A DNA stretch of 64,000 nt, taken from Brevundimonas goettingensis. GTDB taxonomy: Bacteria; Pseudomonadota; Alphaproteobacteria; Caulobacterales; Caulobacteraceae. Positions 33,296 through 42,494 of the stretch are shown here, in pieces. The position numbers and the translations under genes are program-made. Within the stretch, counting starts at the first letter, position 1; the number at the start of each line of letters is the position of its first letter. The stretch is from NCBI RefSeq assembly GCF_017487405.1, contig NZ_CP062222.1, positions 3,853,501-3,917,500 of the forward strand, given 5' to 3'. A model generated the notes under the pieces. It did no database searches. It saw nothing but the letters and a program-made list of their open reading frames with translations, and was not told the DNA's origin.

Positions 33296-33335
33296 GCGCT
33301 CAAGCAGCGAGCCCCCGTGGGGCGAGCGTTAGCGC
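33296..33335 (-). repeat. Palindromic intergenic element, copy C
   Basis: Plus strand GCGCTCAAGCAGCGAG ... CGAGCGTTAGCGC with central stem CCCC-gt-GGGG. Read on the minus strand it begins 3 nt after the stop codon of amn, the same arrangement as at gcrA and the DUF3597 gene. Confidence 0.8.
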
Positions 33336-33338
33336 GCC

Positions 33339-34784
33339 TTATCTGAATGGCGGCTCGTCGAATGCGCGCAGCTTGCGGGAGTGCAGGCGCGAGCCTTCCT
33401 GACGCAGGATGTCGATGGCCTGAATGCCGATCTGGAGGTGTTCCGAGATGGAGCCCTCATAGAAGCGGTTGGCCTGACCCGGCAGTTTGATCTCGCCGTG
33501 CAGCGGCTTGTCCGAGACGCACAGAAGCGTGCCGTAGGGGACGCGGAAGCGATAACCCTGGGCGGCGATCGTCGCGGATTCCATGTCGATGGCGACGGCG
33601 CGGCTCTGGTTGAAGCGCAGGGCCGACTTGGAATAGCGCAGCTCCCAGTTCCGGTCGTCGGTGGTGACCACCGTGCCGGTGCGCAGCCGGCGCTTGACCT
33701 CCTCGCCCGGGGCGCCCGAGACGATCTTGGCCGCGTCATAAAGGGCGCGCTGGACCTCGGCGATGTTGGGGATCGGAATGTCCGGCGGCAGGACGGCGTC
33801 CAGCACGTGGTCATCACGCAGATAGGCGTGGGCCAGGACATAGTCGCCGATGGTCTGGGTCGGACGCAGGCCGCCGCAGTGACCAATCATCAGCCAGGCG
33901 TGCGGACGGGTGACGGCCAGGTGGTCGCAGATGGTCTTGGCGTTGGACGGCCCGACCCCGATGTTGACCAGGGTGATGCCCGTCGCGCCCGGCGCCGTCA
34001 GGTGATAGGCGGGCATCTGGTGCTTCTTCCAGGCGGCGTCCATGACGGCGGCCTCGGGATCGGCGGTCTCGCGGGTGATCACCAGCCCGCCGGCGCAGGA
34101 CAGGGTCTCATAGGGGCTGTCCGGATCGCGCAGCTGCTGGCAGGCCCAGCGCACGAAGTCGTCGACATAGCGATTGTAGTTGGTGAACAGGACGTAGGAC
34201 TGGACGTCCTCGACCGGGGTGCCGGTGTAGTGGCGCAGCCGGGCAAGGGAGAAGTCGGTCCTCAGGCCGTCGAACTGCGACAGGGGGAAGTCCTCGTCCG
34301 GATCGAACAGGCCGTCGGAAATCTCGTCGCCGATATGGGCCAGGTCGGTGGTCGGGAAATAGCGGGCGATGGCCGCCGTCTGCGACGGGTTGAGCACCAC
34401 GTCGGACCCGTCCAGCACATAGGGGAAAGGGATTTCCTGGGTCGAGGGCTCGACCTCGAAGGTCGCGCCATAGTCCTGTTCCAGCAGGGTCAGCTGCTCG
34501 TGCAGATAGGCGCGGTAGAGCTCCGGCCGGGTCACGGTGGTGGCATAGACCCCCTGACGCGACATCCGGGCATAGGCGCGGATGGGCAGGTCGATCGGGC
34601 GGTCCCCGAACCAGCTGATCTTCAGCGAAGGATAGGAGAAGAGGCCTCTGGCGCGGGCTTCGGCGTCGGCCCGTTCACCGGTAACGAGGAAGTGGCGCAC
34701 GGCTTCGCGCAGGTTGGCCACGGACTGGGTGTAGAGGGTTTCGAGGCGGTCCAGCGCCGCCTGAGCTGTCATCGTTTCTGTCAT
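33339..34784 (-). CDS. amn: AMP nucleosidase
   Basis: Hydrolyses AMP to adenine and ribose 5-phosphate, helping set the adenylate pool. An N-terminal AMN domain (about residues 1-180, with SLKISWFGDRPIDLPIRAYA) precedes the nucleoside phosphorylase-like catalytic domain (LVNIGVGPSNAKTICDHLA, IGHCGGLRPTQTIGDYVLA, AIDMESATIAAQGYRF). Length 481 aa matches the E. coli enzyme (484 aa). It is monocistronic; a palindromic element follows its stop. Confidence 0.95.
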   Translation of the reverse strand: MTETMTAQAALDRLETLYTQSVANLREAVRHFLVTGERADAEARARGLFSYPSLKISWFGDRPIDLPIRAYARMSRQGVYATTVTRPELYRAYLHEQLTLLEQDYGATFEVEPSTQEIPFPYVLDGSDVVLNPSQTAAIARYFPTTDLAHIGDEISDGLFDPDEDFPLSQFDGLRTDFSLARLRHYTGTPVEDVQSYVLFTNYNRYVDDFVRWACQQLRDPDSPYETLSCAGGLVITRETADPEAAVMDAAWKKHQMPAYHLTAPGATGITLVNIGVGPSNAKTICDHLAVTRPHAWLMIGHCGGLRPTQTIGDYVLAHAYLRDDHVLDAVLPPDIPIPNIAEVQRALYDAAKIVSGAPGEEVKRRLRTGTVVTTDDRNWELRYSKSALRFNQSRAVAIDMESATIAAQGYRFRVPYGTLLCVSDKPLHGEIKLPGQANRFYEGSISEHLQIGIQAIDILRQEGSRLHSRKLRAFDEPPFR

Positions 34785-34830
34785 GGCCTCCTCTAACGGA
34801 AGAAGATGACATTGGCGAGGGGAGGGCGCG

Positions 34831-35658
34831 TCAGTTCCGCGACGCGACCACAGCCCTGATCCTGTCGGCGTCTTCCGGGTTCAGCGGGTTGTAGACGACC
34901 ATCGCCAACTCCGGCCTGCCCTCGACGGCGAAGGTCGAGAACTCCAGTTCCAGCACGCCCAGCTCGGGGTGGTGCAGACGCTTGAACCCCTCGCCGTGGG
35001 CGACGATGTCGACCTCCTTCCACAGGGTCTCGAACTCCGGGCTCTGGCGCGACAGCTCCTCGACCAGTCGGTCGATCTCTGCGCCGGCGCCCGCCCGGGC
35101 GGCATCGGCGCGGAAGGCGGCGACCACGAAGCGGGCGACCTTCCACCAGTCCTCCTGCACCGCCTTGAATCGCGAGTCCGAGAAGATCAGCCGCAGGACG
35201 TTGCGGCCTTCTGGCGGCAGTTTCGAATAGTCGGTCAGGACGGCGGCGGCGGCGGCGTTCCAGCCGACCACGTCCCAGGTAGCGTTCTTCACGATGGCCG
35301 GGCTGTGGGTCATGACGTCCAGCACCCGCTGCAGGCGCGGGCTGACCCCGTCGACGGGGCGGTAACGGACCTCGGGCGGCCGACCGAGGCCGAGGATGAA
35401 CAGATGCTCGCGCTCGGGCTCGGTCAGCATCAGGCCCGAGGCGATGCGGTCCAGGACATCGGCGGACGGCGCCCCGCCGCGACCCTGTTCGAGCCAGGTG
35501 TACCAGGTCGGGCTGATGTTGGCGCGCTGGGCGACCTCTTCGCGGCGCAGGCCGGGCGTGCGGCGGCGACCGACCGCAAAGCCGAGGGCGGCGGGGTCCA
35601 TCCGGGCGCGGCGGCCCCTGAGATAGTCTCCGAGGCGGTTGGGGGCTTCGGCAGTCAT
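34831..35658 (-). CDS. XRE-family regulator with MmyB-like ligand domain
   Basis: Transcription factor of 275 aa. The N-terminal helix-turn-helix (about residues 25-85) has the family signature RRTPGLRREEVAQRANIS and TWYTWLEQGR; the C-terminal MmyB-like PAS-type domain includes WDVVGWNAAAAAVLTDY and LHHPELGVLELEF. Such regulators often control a neighbouring oxidoreductase. Here an SDR-type gene diverges from it (35758), and a palindrome at 35678-35691 lies between. ATG 35658 is chosen because the HTH begins 10 residues later. Confidence 0.92.
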   Translation of the reverse strand: MTAEAPNRLGDYLRGRRARMDPAALGFAVGRRRTPGLRREEVAQRANISPTWYTWLEQGRGGAPSADVLDRIASGLMLTEPEREHLFILGLGRPPEVRYRPVDGVSPRLQRVLDVMTHSPAIVKNATWDVVGWNAAAAAVLTDYSKLPPEGRNVLRLIFSDSRFKAVQEDWWKVARFVVAAFRADAARAGAGAEIDRLVEELSRQSPEFETLWKEVDIVAHGEGFKRLHHPELGVLELEFSTFAVEGRPELAMVVYNPLNPEDADRIRAVVASRN

Positions 35659-35677
35659 GCGGCGATCCGGGTGGTCA

Positions 35678-35691
35678 TTATACCGGGATAA
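35678..35691. promoter_or_regulatory. Near-palindromic operator candidate in the regulator/SDR divergon
   Basis: TTATACCGGGATAA, symmetric at 12 of 14 positions, flanked by GGTCA on both sides. It sits in the 99-bp region between the MmyB-type regulator and the divergent SDR gene and could serve both promoters. Confidence 0.5.
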
Positions 35692-35757
35692 GGTCACTAC
35701 TTTAACAGGATCAAACCTGCGCCCAGAAGGCTCCCCAAGCAAGACGGAGAGTTTTCC

Positions 35758-36651
35758 ATGCGTGTTTTCCTGACCGGCGCGACCGGCTTCATCGGGTCGC
35801 GGATCGTGCCCGAACTGATCGGGGCTGGCCATTCGGTGCTGGGCCTGACCCGGTCCGAGGCGGGCGCCGCCGCCCTGGCCGCCGCGGGCGCCGAAGTCCA
35901 TCGCGGCGACATCGAGGATCTGGACAGTCTGCGCGCGGGCGCCGCGGCGGCCGACGCCGCGATCCACACCGCCTTCGACCACGACTTCTCCAACTTCGTC
36001 GACAACTGCGAGAAGGACCGGCGCGTGATCACGGCCATGGGCGAGGTGCTCAAGGGGTCCGACCGGCCCTTCCTGATCACCTCGGGCGTCGGCATGGGCG
36101 GCGGGACGCCGGGCAAGCCGGCGACCGAAGACGTTTTCGACCGCGACCACCCCAATCCTCGCAGCGCCTCGGAAGAGGCCGGGGAGACGCTCAAGGCCCA
36201 GGGCGTCGACGTTCGCGTCATCCGCCTGCCGCAGGTCCACGACACGGTCAAACAGGGGCTGATCACGCCCCTGATCGAGATCACGCGTCAGAAGGGCGTC
36301 TCGGCGTATCTGGGCGACGGTCTGAACCGCTGGTCGGCCGGCCATGTCGAGGATGTGGCGGCCCTGTACCGGCTGGCGCTGGAGAAGGGGACGAAGAACG
36401 CCCGCTATAACGCCGTCGCCGAGGAGGGCGTCACGGCCCGCGCCATCGCCGAGGTTCTCGGCGAGGGCCTGAACCTGCCGGTCGTCAGCCTGACGCCGGA
36501 AGAGGCGCCCGCCCATTTCGGCTGGATGGCCATCTTCGCCGGCCTCGATATGGCGGCCTCCAGCGCCCTGACCCGCGAGGCCCTGGCCTGGACGCCGACC
36601 GGGCCGGGCCTGATCGCCGACCTGAAGGCCATGGACTATTCGGCCGCCTAG
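35758..36651 (+). CDS. SDR-family NAD(P)-binding epimerase/dehydratase-like protein
   Basis: Extended short-chain dehydrogenase of the atypical NAD-dependent epimerase type, 297 aa. The Rossmann motif TGATGFIGSR (G7, G10, G13) opens the protein. The usual YxxxK pair is not evident near residues 110-150, so it may be a redox sensor or isomerase rather than a classical dehydrogenase. Substrate unknown. It is the likely target of the divergent XRE/MmyB regulator. Its last 4 bp overlap the end of the converging alpha/beta hydrolase gene. Confidence 0.85.
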   Translation: MRVFLTGATGFIGSRIVPELIGAGHSVLGLTRSEAGAAALAAAGAEVHRGDIEDLDSLRAGAAAADAAIHTAFDHDFSNFVDNCEKDRRVITAMGEVLKGSDRPFLITSGVGMGGGTPGKPATEDVFDRDHPNPRSASEEAGETLKAQGVDVRVIRLPQVHDTVKQGLITPLIEITRQKGVSAYLGDGLNRWSAGHVEDVAALYRLALEKGTKNARYNAVAEEGVTARAIAEVLGEGLNLPVVSLTPEEAPAHFGWMAIFAGLDMAASSALTREALAWTPTGPGLIADLKAMDYSAA

Positions 36652-37523
36652 CCCAGCTCGCGGTGGAAGAAGGCCGCCACGTCGTCCAGCACCGGCGCCT
36701 TCTTCCTGAAGAGGGGCGAGAAGGTCGCGATCAGGTCGGCGTGGTTGAGGCCCGGATAGAGCTTGGCCTCGGAGCGACCGCCGACGGCGTGCATCCGGTC
36801 GTTCAGGATGACGGTGTCCTCGTCATGGACCACGGTGTCGGCCGTGCCATGGCCGAGCCACAGGGGCGGGGCGTCGGCCCGCACGAAGGTCACGGGCTGG
36901 GTCAGGGTTGGGTCGGGCGCGCGGCCGAAGGCGTTGATCGAGGCCGGAACGTCCAGCGGCAGGAACTCATAGGGGCCGGCCAGACCGGCGGCGGCCCTGA
37001 TCAGGTTTGGCTGGTCGACGGCGGCCATGTAGCGGCGATCCAGCGCGATCATCATGGCCAGATGGGCGCCCGCCGAATGGCCGGCGACGCCGAGCCGGGC
37101 TGGATCGCCGCCGTACCGGCCGGCGACCTCGGCGACCTTGGCCGTCGCCTGGGCGGCGTCCTCGATGAAGGCCGGGAAGACCACCTGCGGCACGACCCGG
37201 TAGTCGGGCAGGGCGACGAGAAAGCCCTTGGCCGCCAGGGCCTGGGCCGCCCAGCCGTACAGGGTGCGCGAGCCGGAATCCCAGCCGCCGCCGTAGAAGA
37301 AGACGATGACCGGCAGGGTCGGATCGCCCGGCGCCCATTTCGGGCCGTAGAGGTCGAACCTCTGGCGCGGGTCGTCGCCATAGGCCAGGTCGCGCGCCAC
37401 ACGGCCGACACCCCGGTCACGCGGACCGAGGGTGTTGAGCATGCCCAGCGGGGAGCAGGCGGCGGCCAGTGAGCCGAGGGTCAGCGAGCCGAGGCCGGCG
37501 GCGAGTATGCCTCTGCGGGTCAT
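36648..37523 (-). CDS. Alpha/beta hydrolase, exported lipoprotein (esterase-like)
   Basis: Carboxylesterase/lipase-like enzyme of the BD-FAE/arylformamidase group, 291 aa. The N-terminus MTRRGILAAGLGSL to LAAAC has an RR pair and a lipobox, so it is probably a lipoprotein, possibly Tat-exported. The oxyanion region VIVFFYGGGWDSGS (HGGG-like) and the nucleophile elbow GHSAGAH are clear; the catalytic His is likely in GLNHADLI. Converges with the SDR gene with a 4-bp 3' overlap. Substrate unknown. Confidence 0.87.
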   Translation of the reverse strand: MTRRGILAAGLGSLTLGSLAAACSPLGMLNTLGPRDRGVGRVARDLAYGDDPRQRFDLYGPKWAPGDPTLPVIVFFYGGGWDSGSRTLYGWAAQALAAKGFLVALPDYRVVPQVVFPAFIEDAAQATAKVAEVAGRYGGDPARLGVAGHSAGAHLAMMIALDRRYMAAVDQPNLIRAAAGLAGPYEFLPLDVPASINAFGRAPDPTLTQPVTFVRADAPPLWLGHGTADTVVHDEDTVILNDRMHAVGGRSEAKLYPGLNHADLIATFSPLFRKKAPVLDDVAAFFHRELG

Positions 37524-37596
37524 GGAGTCTCTTTGGGCAAGCGCATCGAACCGCAGATACGCACGGCCGCGCCGTTCGGCTCAAGTCCGGCGACGA

Positions 37597-39648
37597 TTAT
37601 CCCGCGTGCTGGATCAGGGCGCCGCAGTCGGCGTCCTTGGCCAGACCCGGATCAACGAAGGCGAACAGGGCGGCGACCGGGGCGACCACCGCTCCGAGGA
37701 TGGCCGTCAGACCGCCCTGACCGACCAGCGAGGCCGTATCGACCCCGATGCTCGGCTTGGTCAGCGGGCCACGCAAGAGGATCGGCGTCCACAGCCGCAG
37801 CAGGCGCGGCTTCTTGGACTCGCCGTCGATCTTCAGGTTCAGGGTTTCGTCGCCCAGATTGATCGAGCCCGAGCCCTTGGCCAGGACCACGTCGGTGTCG
37901 ATGACGAAGGTCTGGGCCCTCGCCACGCCGTTCGAAACGTTGAAATCGGCGACGGCGCAGCGGATGTCGCTCTTGGACTGGTCGCCGCTGAGCAGTTTCA
38001 GCAGACCCGCCGAGGCGTTGATGCCGAGCAATTCGGCGAAGGCGGCGCGCATCTCGCCATGCGGCACGACAAGGCTCATCGAACCCTTCGACCCCGCCGC
38101 GAAACGATGGATGGAATTGCCAGAGCCTTCCAGCTTCACCCGGCCGAGGGCGCGTCCGGTGATCGGCGGCGATCCATTGGTCACGGGGATGATGGACTCC
38201 AGCGGATAGCCGGCCAGGCGGAAGTCGATGGCGCTATAGGGCATGTCGCGGGTGGCGTTGATCTTCGCCGTGCCGTTCAGCTCGCCGCGGTTGAAGGTGA
38301 AGGACACCGGGTCGAGGTCGAGCACGCCCGCCTCCAGCTTCGCCCCCAGATTGACGGCCCGGATGTCGAGGTCGTTGGCCTTCACGGTCGCGGCCCGGTA
38401 GGTCAGGGTCCCGTCCATCGAACGCAGGCGGTCGACCTGCAGGGTGGCGTCGGGCAGCAGCTTGCCGGGCGCGCCGGAGCTGACGGTGGTGGTGTTGGTC
38501 CCGGCCGCATTGGTCTGGGTCTTCGCGCCCAGAATGGCGGTCAGGTCGTTGATGTCGAGATTGCGCGAAGCGAGTTGCGCATCGACGCGCAGCCGGCCCT
38601 TGGCCTCGACCTTGACGTCGCCCGACAGGTCGGACGCCCCGACCCGGCCCGAGAAGTCGTTGAAGGTCCAGGTGCTGTCATCCCGCTTGAGCGCGCCCGA
38701 CAGGCGGTAGGGCGGGGTGTTGGGCAGGGTGATGCCGGTCAGCATATAGAGGTCGTTCAGATCCTGGCCCTGGAGGCTGAGGGTCGACTGGAACTGGCCC
38801 AGATCGAAGGGGCGGGTGATCGAGCCGTCCGCCACCAGCCGCGAGCGAGCGCCCGAGAGGTTGGCGCTGAAATGGTAGGGCCGGTTTCGGCGGATGTTGA
38901 TGAAGGGGCCGCCTTCGATCCGGAGCGTCAGGGGCGAGCGGTTCAGACTGCCCTTGCCGTCCAGCACGAAGCCGGCGTCGCCGTCATTGGCCGTCTCGCG
39001 CGCATTGACCGAGGCGTCCAGCGTCAGGCCGCGCTTCTGTTCATCGAGAACGATGTGGCCGCCGGTGATGATCAGCTGCTGGATCACCGGCAGCTTCATC
39101 CCTTCGCCCGTGTCGGGCTTGGGCTTGCCGAAGGTCCAGCTGTTCTTGCCGTCCTTCGTCGCGATCAGCACGACCTCGGGACGGGTGAAGGACAGCAGCG
39201 GCATCTCGATCTGGCCGGCCAGCAACTTCCTGAGCCGCACCGAGGCCTCGATCCGGTCGACGTCGGCGGTGTCCTTTTCTTTCGCCCAGACCGGCCCGCC
39301 GACCTTGAGGTCGCGGACGACGACCGACGGGGTCCAGCTGAACAGCTTCACGTCAAGATCGCCCTGCAGGGCGATGTCTCGCTCGTATTTGGCCGAGGCC
39401 CAGCGGCCGATCGGGCCCCGCAGCATGTTCCAGTCGAACAGCAGCAGGAAGATCACGACAGCCGCGACCAGCAAAAGCGCCACGCCGCCGACGATTTTTT
39501 CTGTCCGCCCGGGGCGGCGGAAGGAGCGATAGACGGGGTCATTGGCCTTGATCCAGTCACGCCATTGCGCCGCGCGCGCCCCGGCAGGGACGAGGGCGTG
39601 CTGCTGGAAGCCGTGCCAGTTCAGGCGATTTTTCAAGTCGTTGGGCAA
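37597..39648 (-). CDS. AsmA family protein
   Basis: Large inner-membrane-anchored periplasmic protein (683 aa), related to AsmA/TamB-type bridge proteins implicated in phospholipid transport and outer-membrane homeostasis. A cytoplasmic N-terminus of about 50 residues precedes one membrane segment (IVGGVALLLVAAVVIFLLLF), then the AsmA signature (DIALQGDLDVKLFSWTPSV), long beta-rich repeats and a C-terminal AsmA_2 domain (LNGTAKINATRDMPYSAIDF, then TDVVLAKGSGSINLGDE). The family is typically 600-700 aa in Caulobacterales. It is monocistronic. Confidence 0.9.
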   Translation of the reverse strand: MPNDLKNRLNWHGFQQHALVPAGARAAQWRDWIKANDPVYRSFRRPGRTEKIVGGVALLLVAAVVIFLLLFDWNMLRGPIGRWASAKYERDIALQGDLDVKLFSWTPSVVVRDLKVGGPVWAKEKDTADVDRIEASVRLRKLLAGQIEMPLLSFTRPEVVLIATKDGKNSWTFGKPKPDTGEGMKLPVIQQLIITGGHIVLDEQKRGLTLDASVNARETANDGDAGFVLDGKGSLNRSPLTLRIEGGPFINIRRNRPYHFSANLSGARSRLVADGSITRPFDLGQFQSTLSLQGQDLNDLYMLTGITLPNTPPYRLSGALKRDDSTWTFNDFSGRVGASDLSGDVKVEAKGRLRVDAQLASRNLDINDLTAILGAKTQTNAAGTNTTTVSSGAPGKLLPDATLQVDRLRSMDGTLTYRAATVKANDLDIRAVNLGAKLEAGVLDLDPVSFTFNRGELNGTAKINATRDMPYSAIDFRLAGYPLESIIPVTNGSPPITGRALGRVKLEGSGNSIHRFAAGSKGSMSLVVPHGEMRAAFAELLGINASAGLLKLLSGDQSKSDIRCAVADFNVSNGVARAQTFVIDTDVVLAKGSGSINLGDETLNLKIDGESKKPRLLRLWTPILLRGPLTKPSIGVDTASLVGQGGLTAILGAVVAPVAALFAFVDPGLAKDADCGALIQHAG

Positions 39649-39862
39649 ATCATCGATCCGGGGCGAACCGCATCAACGCATCAGGGCAGGGATTGGCGCC
39701 ATCCACCGGGCCGATTGATCGGGCAGCGGGCCAATAATGATCCGCTCGGGGATTATCTGTCGTACTTCAGTCTTGCCGTTGTCGCATTATCTTTACAAAC
39801 GCCGAAACGCGCGCATTATGCTCCGGACCCTGACGTAATTCAGGCCATGGGAGGAGCCCGAA

Positions 39863-40183
39863 ATGAACCGCATCGCCACCATCGCCGTCGCCGCAGCGAC
39901 CCTTCTCAGCGCCGCCGCGCCCGCCTTTGCCGCCCAGACGGCCCAGGCTCCCGGCCGGATCAACGTCACCCTCTGCGAACGCGACGCCCTGACCCAAGCC
40001 GCTTTCCGCCGTAACTACGGCGGCCAGCCGAGCTTCGTCACCGCTGATCACGTCCTGGCCGCCCGCGCCTCGGGCGAGCGCTGGTCCGAGCCGCGCTGCA
40101 TGACCGCCAGCGAGCATCAACGTCTGACCCAGGCCATGGCTCCGCGCACCAGCCGCGCTGCGGCCGCCCGCCCGGCGCTGTAA
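39863..40183 (+). CDS. Small secreted protein of unknown function
   Basis: A 106-aa exported protein. The signal peptide is residues 1-23 (MNRIATIAVAAATLLSAAAP to AFA), leaving about 83 residues with two Cys (TLCERDAL and EPRCMTAS) that may pair in the periplasm and an Arg/Ala-rich tail. No family recognised. It has its own promoter region (about 200 bp upstream; GAGGAGC ribosome-binding site) and a strong terminator 27 bp after the stop. Confidence 0.78.
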   Translation: MNRIATIAVAAATLLSAAAPAFAAQTAQAPGRINVTLCERDALTQAAFRRNYGGQPSFVTADHVLAARASGERWSEPRCMTASEHQRLTQAMAPRTSRAAAARPAL

Positions 40184-40209
40184 GACCGACACCGCAAGGC
40201 AAAAAGAAA

Positions 40210-40242
40210 GGGCGCTGCCTCGCGGCAGCGCCCTCTTCGTTT
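40210..40242. terminator. Bidirectional intrinsic terminator
   Basis: Ten-base-pair stem GGGCGCTGCC/GGCAGCGCCC with a TCGC loop, followed by TCTTCGTTT on the plus strand and CTTTCTTTTT on the minus strand. It serves the small secreted-protein gene and the converging S9 peptidase gene. Confidence 0.85.
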
Positions 40243-40257
40243 CCGAAATCGCCCGGC

Positions 40258-42363
40258 CTAGTGGGCCGGGGTCAGGTATTTATCCAGCCAGCCGAACACT
40301 TCGTTGTGCCATTGCAGGCTGTTGGCCGGCTTGAGCACCCAGTGGTTCTCGTTGGGGAAGACGATCAGACGACTGTCGATGCCGCGACGCTGAAGCGCCG
40401 TGAAGGTCGACAGGCCCTGGGCGGTCGGGATGCGGAAGTCGCGGTCGCCCTGAACCACCAGCATCGGCGTCTTCCACTGGTCGACGTGGTTGGCCGGGTT
40501 GAACTTCTGATAGCCCTCGGGGTGATCCCACGGGGTGCCGCCGTATTCCCATTCGGTGAACCACAGCTCCTCGGTCGAATAGCCCATGCCGAAGGTGTCG
40601 AAGACGCCGTCATGGTTGACCAGGCATTTGAATTCGTTCGGCCAATTGCCGGCGATCCAGTTGATCATATAGCCGCCGTAGGAGGCGCCCAGGGCGCAGG
40701 CGTTGGAGCCGTCGAGGAAGCCGTACTTCTGTTGGGCGGCGGCCCAGCCCTTCTGCAGATCCTCGAACGGACGGTCGCCCCAGTGCTGGCTGATGGCGTC
40801 GGTGAAGGCCTGGCCGTAGCCGGTCGAGCCGTGGAAATCGATCATGACCACGGCATAGCCGGCGCCGGCATAGGTTTCGGGGTTCCACCGGTAGGACCAG
40901 CCGTTGCCAAACGACCCCTGCGGCCCGCCGTGGATCAGGAAGGCGACGGGGTATTTCTGGCCCTCGACGTACCCGGCCGGCTTGATGACATAGCCGTGGA
41001 CCTCTTCGCCGTTCCAGCCGGCGAAGGTGAACTGTTCGGCGGCGCCGAAGACCTTCTCGTCCAGCGACGGGTTCACATGGGTCAGGCGGCGCGGCATCTC
41101 ACGGCCGCGGAAGGTCTTGGCGTAGAGGTCGCCCGGCTCGGTCAGGCTGTCCTGCTGGAAGATGAAGCCCGAGGGGGTCTGGACGAAGGCCGCTACGTGG
41201 CCCAGGCCGGTGATCGGCACGACCTGACCCGAGCGGACGTTGATCGAGAACAGGCGAGTCTGACCGACGTCGCCGGCGGTGGTGTAGAGGGTCGTGCCGT
41301 CCTTCGACCATTGCAGGCCGTCGGCGGAGCGGTCCCAGTCGGGGGCCAGCTGGCGGGTCTGGCCCGTGGCCACGTCACGCAGGAAGATCGAATATTTGTC
41401 GGCCTCGAAGCCCGGGCGGGCCATGGCGCGGTAGGCCAGGGTCTTGCCGTCCGGCGAGAACACCGCGCCCGTGTCCCAGGCCTTGTTGCCCTCGGTCAGG
41501 TTGATGAAATTCCCGTCGCCTGTGGTCAGGCCATGGGTCTGGTAGAGGTCGAAATTGGTGCTCCACGGCTCCGAATGGCCGGCGTGGCGGGCCGAGAAGA
41601 CGATGGCCGAGCCGTCGGGGGTGAAGGTGTATTCGCTCTCGTCGCCGAAGGGCTTGGAGGGATTGTCGCCGTCGAAGCTCTTGGTGACCCAGACGGCGTC
41701 GCCGCCTGCGGTCGGGACGACGAAGAGGTGGTTCTGGGTGCCGTCAGCCCAGGTGTCCCAGTGGCGCACGAACATCCGGTCATAGACCTGACCGGTCGAC
41801 TTCTTCTCGGCGTTGGTCTTGAAGCGGTCGACCGAGCACTGCAGGTCGGCGCAATCGCCGAACACGGCCAGCGATACGGCGATCTTCGAGGCGTCGGGGC
41901 TGAGGCGGTAGGCGTTGACGTCCAGCGGCAGGCGGGTGACCTGGGTGGCGCCCGTGCCGTCGGCGGCGGCGCTCCACACCTGGCTGGTCCCGGACTTGGA
42001 CGACAGGAAGTACAGGCGGCCGTCAGCGCCCCAGCGGGCCGAGTTGGCGCCGTCGTCGGAGATGGCCAGACGCCGCGCTTCGCCGTCGGTCTGCAAATCC
42101 TTGATCCACAGGCTGGCCGAACGCTTGTTGGCGGCGACGTCGGTGGCGGTCAGGGCATAGACCAGCCAGCGGCCGTCGGCCGAGACCTGCGGATCGCCGA
42201 TCCGGTTCAGGCCGATCATGTCGTTATAGGTGAAGGCGTCGCTCGGCGCCGTCGCCGTGGCCGCCGCCGGAGCCGTCGCGGGCGGCGCTTCCGCCATCGC
42301 CATCGAGGAGCCCATCAGGGCCAGGGCGGCGCAGGCGCCGGAAAGCATTGAGCGGTAACGCAT
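40258..42363 (-). CDS. S9 family prolyl oligopeptidase-type peptidase, exported
   Basis: Serine peptidase of the dipeptidyl-peptidase/acylaminoacyl-peptidase group, 701 aa. A signal peptide (residues 1-24, MRYRSMLSGACAAL to AMAE) precedes a beta-propeller region (TolB-like strands such as DPQVSADGRWLVYALTA) and the C-terminal alpha/beta hydrolase domain. The nucleophile is in GASYGGYMINW (about residue 560), the Asp in VVQGDRDFRIP and the His in FPNENHWV. Probably periplasmic; may digest imported peptides. It is monocistronic. Confidence 0.92.
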   Translation of the reverse strand: MRYRSMLSGACAALALMGSSMAMAEAPPATAPAAATATAPSDAFTYNDMIGLNRIGDPQVSADGRWLVYALTATDVAANKRSASLWIKDLQTDGEARRLAISDDGANSARWGADGRLYFLSSKSGTSQVWSAAADGTGATQVTRLPLDVNAYRLSPDASKIAVSLAVFGDCADLQCSVDRFKTNAEKKSTGQVYDRMFVRHWDTWADGTQNHLFVVPTAGGDAVWVTKSFDGDNPSKPFGDESEYTFTPDGSAIVFSARHAGHSEPWSTNFDLYQTHGLTTGDGNFINLTEGNKAWDTGAVFSPDGKTLAYRAMARPGFEADKYSIFLRDVATGQTRQLAPDWDRSADGLQWSKDGTTLYTTAGDVGQTRLFSINVRSGQVVPITGLGHVAAFVQTPSGFIFQQDSLTEPGDLYAKTFRGREMPRRLTHVNPSLDEKVFGAAEQFTFAGWNGEEVHGYVIKPAGYVEGQKYPVAFLIHGGPQGSFGNGWSYRWNPETYAGAGYAVVMIDFHGSTGYGQAFTDAISQHWGDRPFEDLQKGWAAAQQKYGFLDGSNACALGASYGGYMINWIAGNWPNEFKCLVNHDGVFDTFGMGYSTEELWFTEWEYGGTPWDHPEGYQKFNPANHVDQWKTPMLVVQGDRDFRIPTAQGLSTFTALQRRGIDSRLIVFPNENHWVLKPANSLQWHNEVFGWLDKYLTPAH

Positions 42364-42494
42364 CGAGGGTGTCCTTCAGAACAGATGCGGCAGGCGTAGC
42401 ACCGTCGCCCGGTTGGCGAAAGTTGCTGTTACGGTGGAACGGCGCGCGTCGCCGCGCTTGCTCCCGCGCCCCGATCCGGCGACAACCGGCGCGC

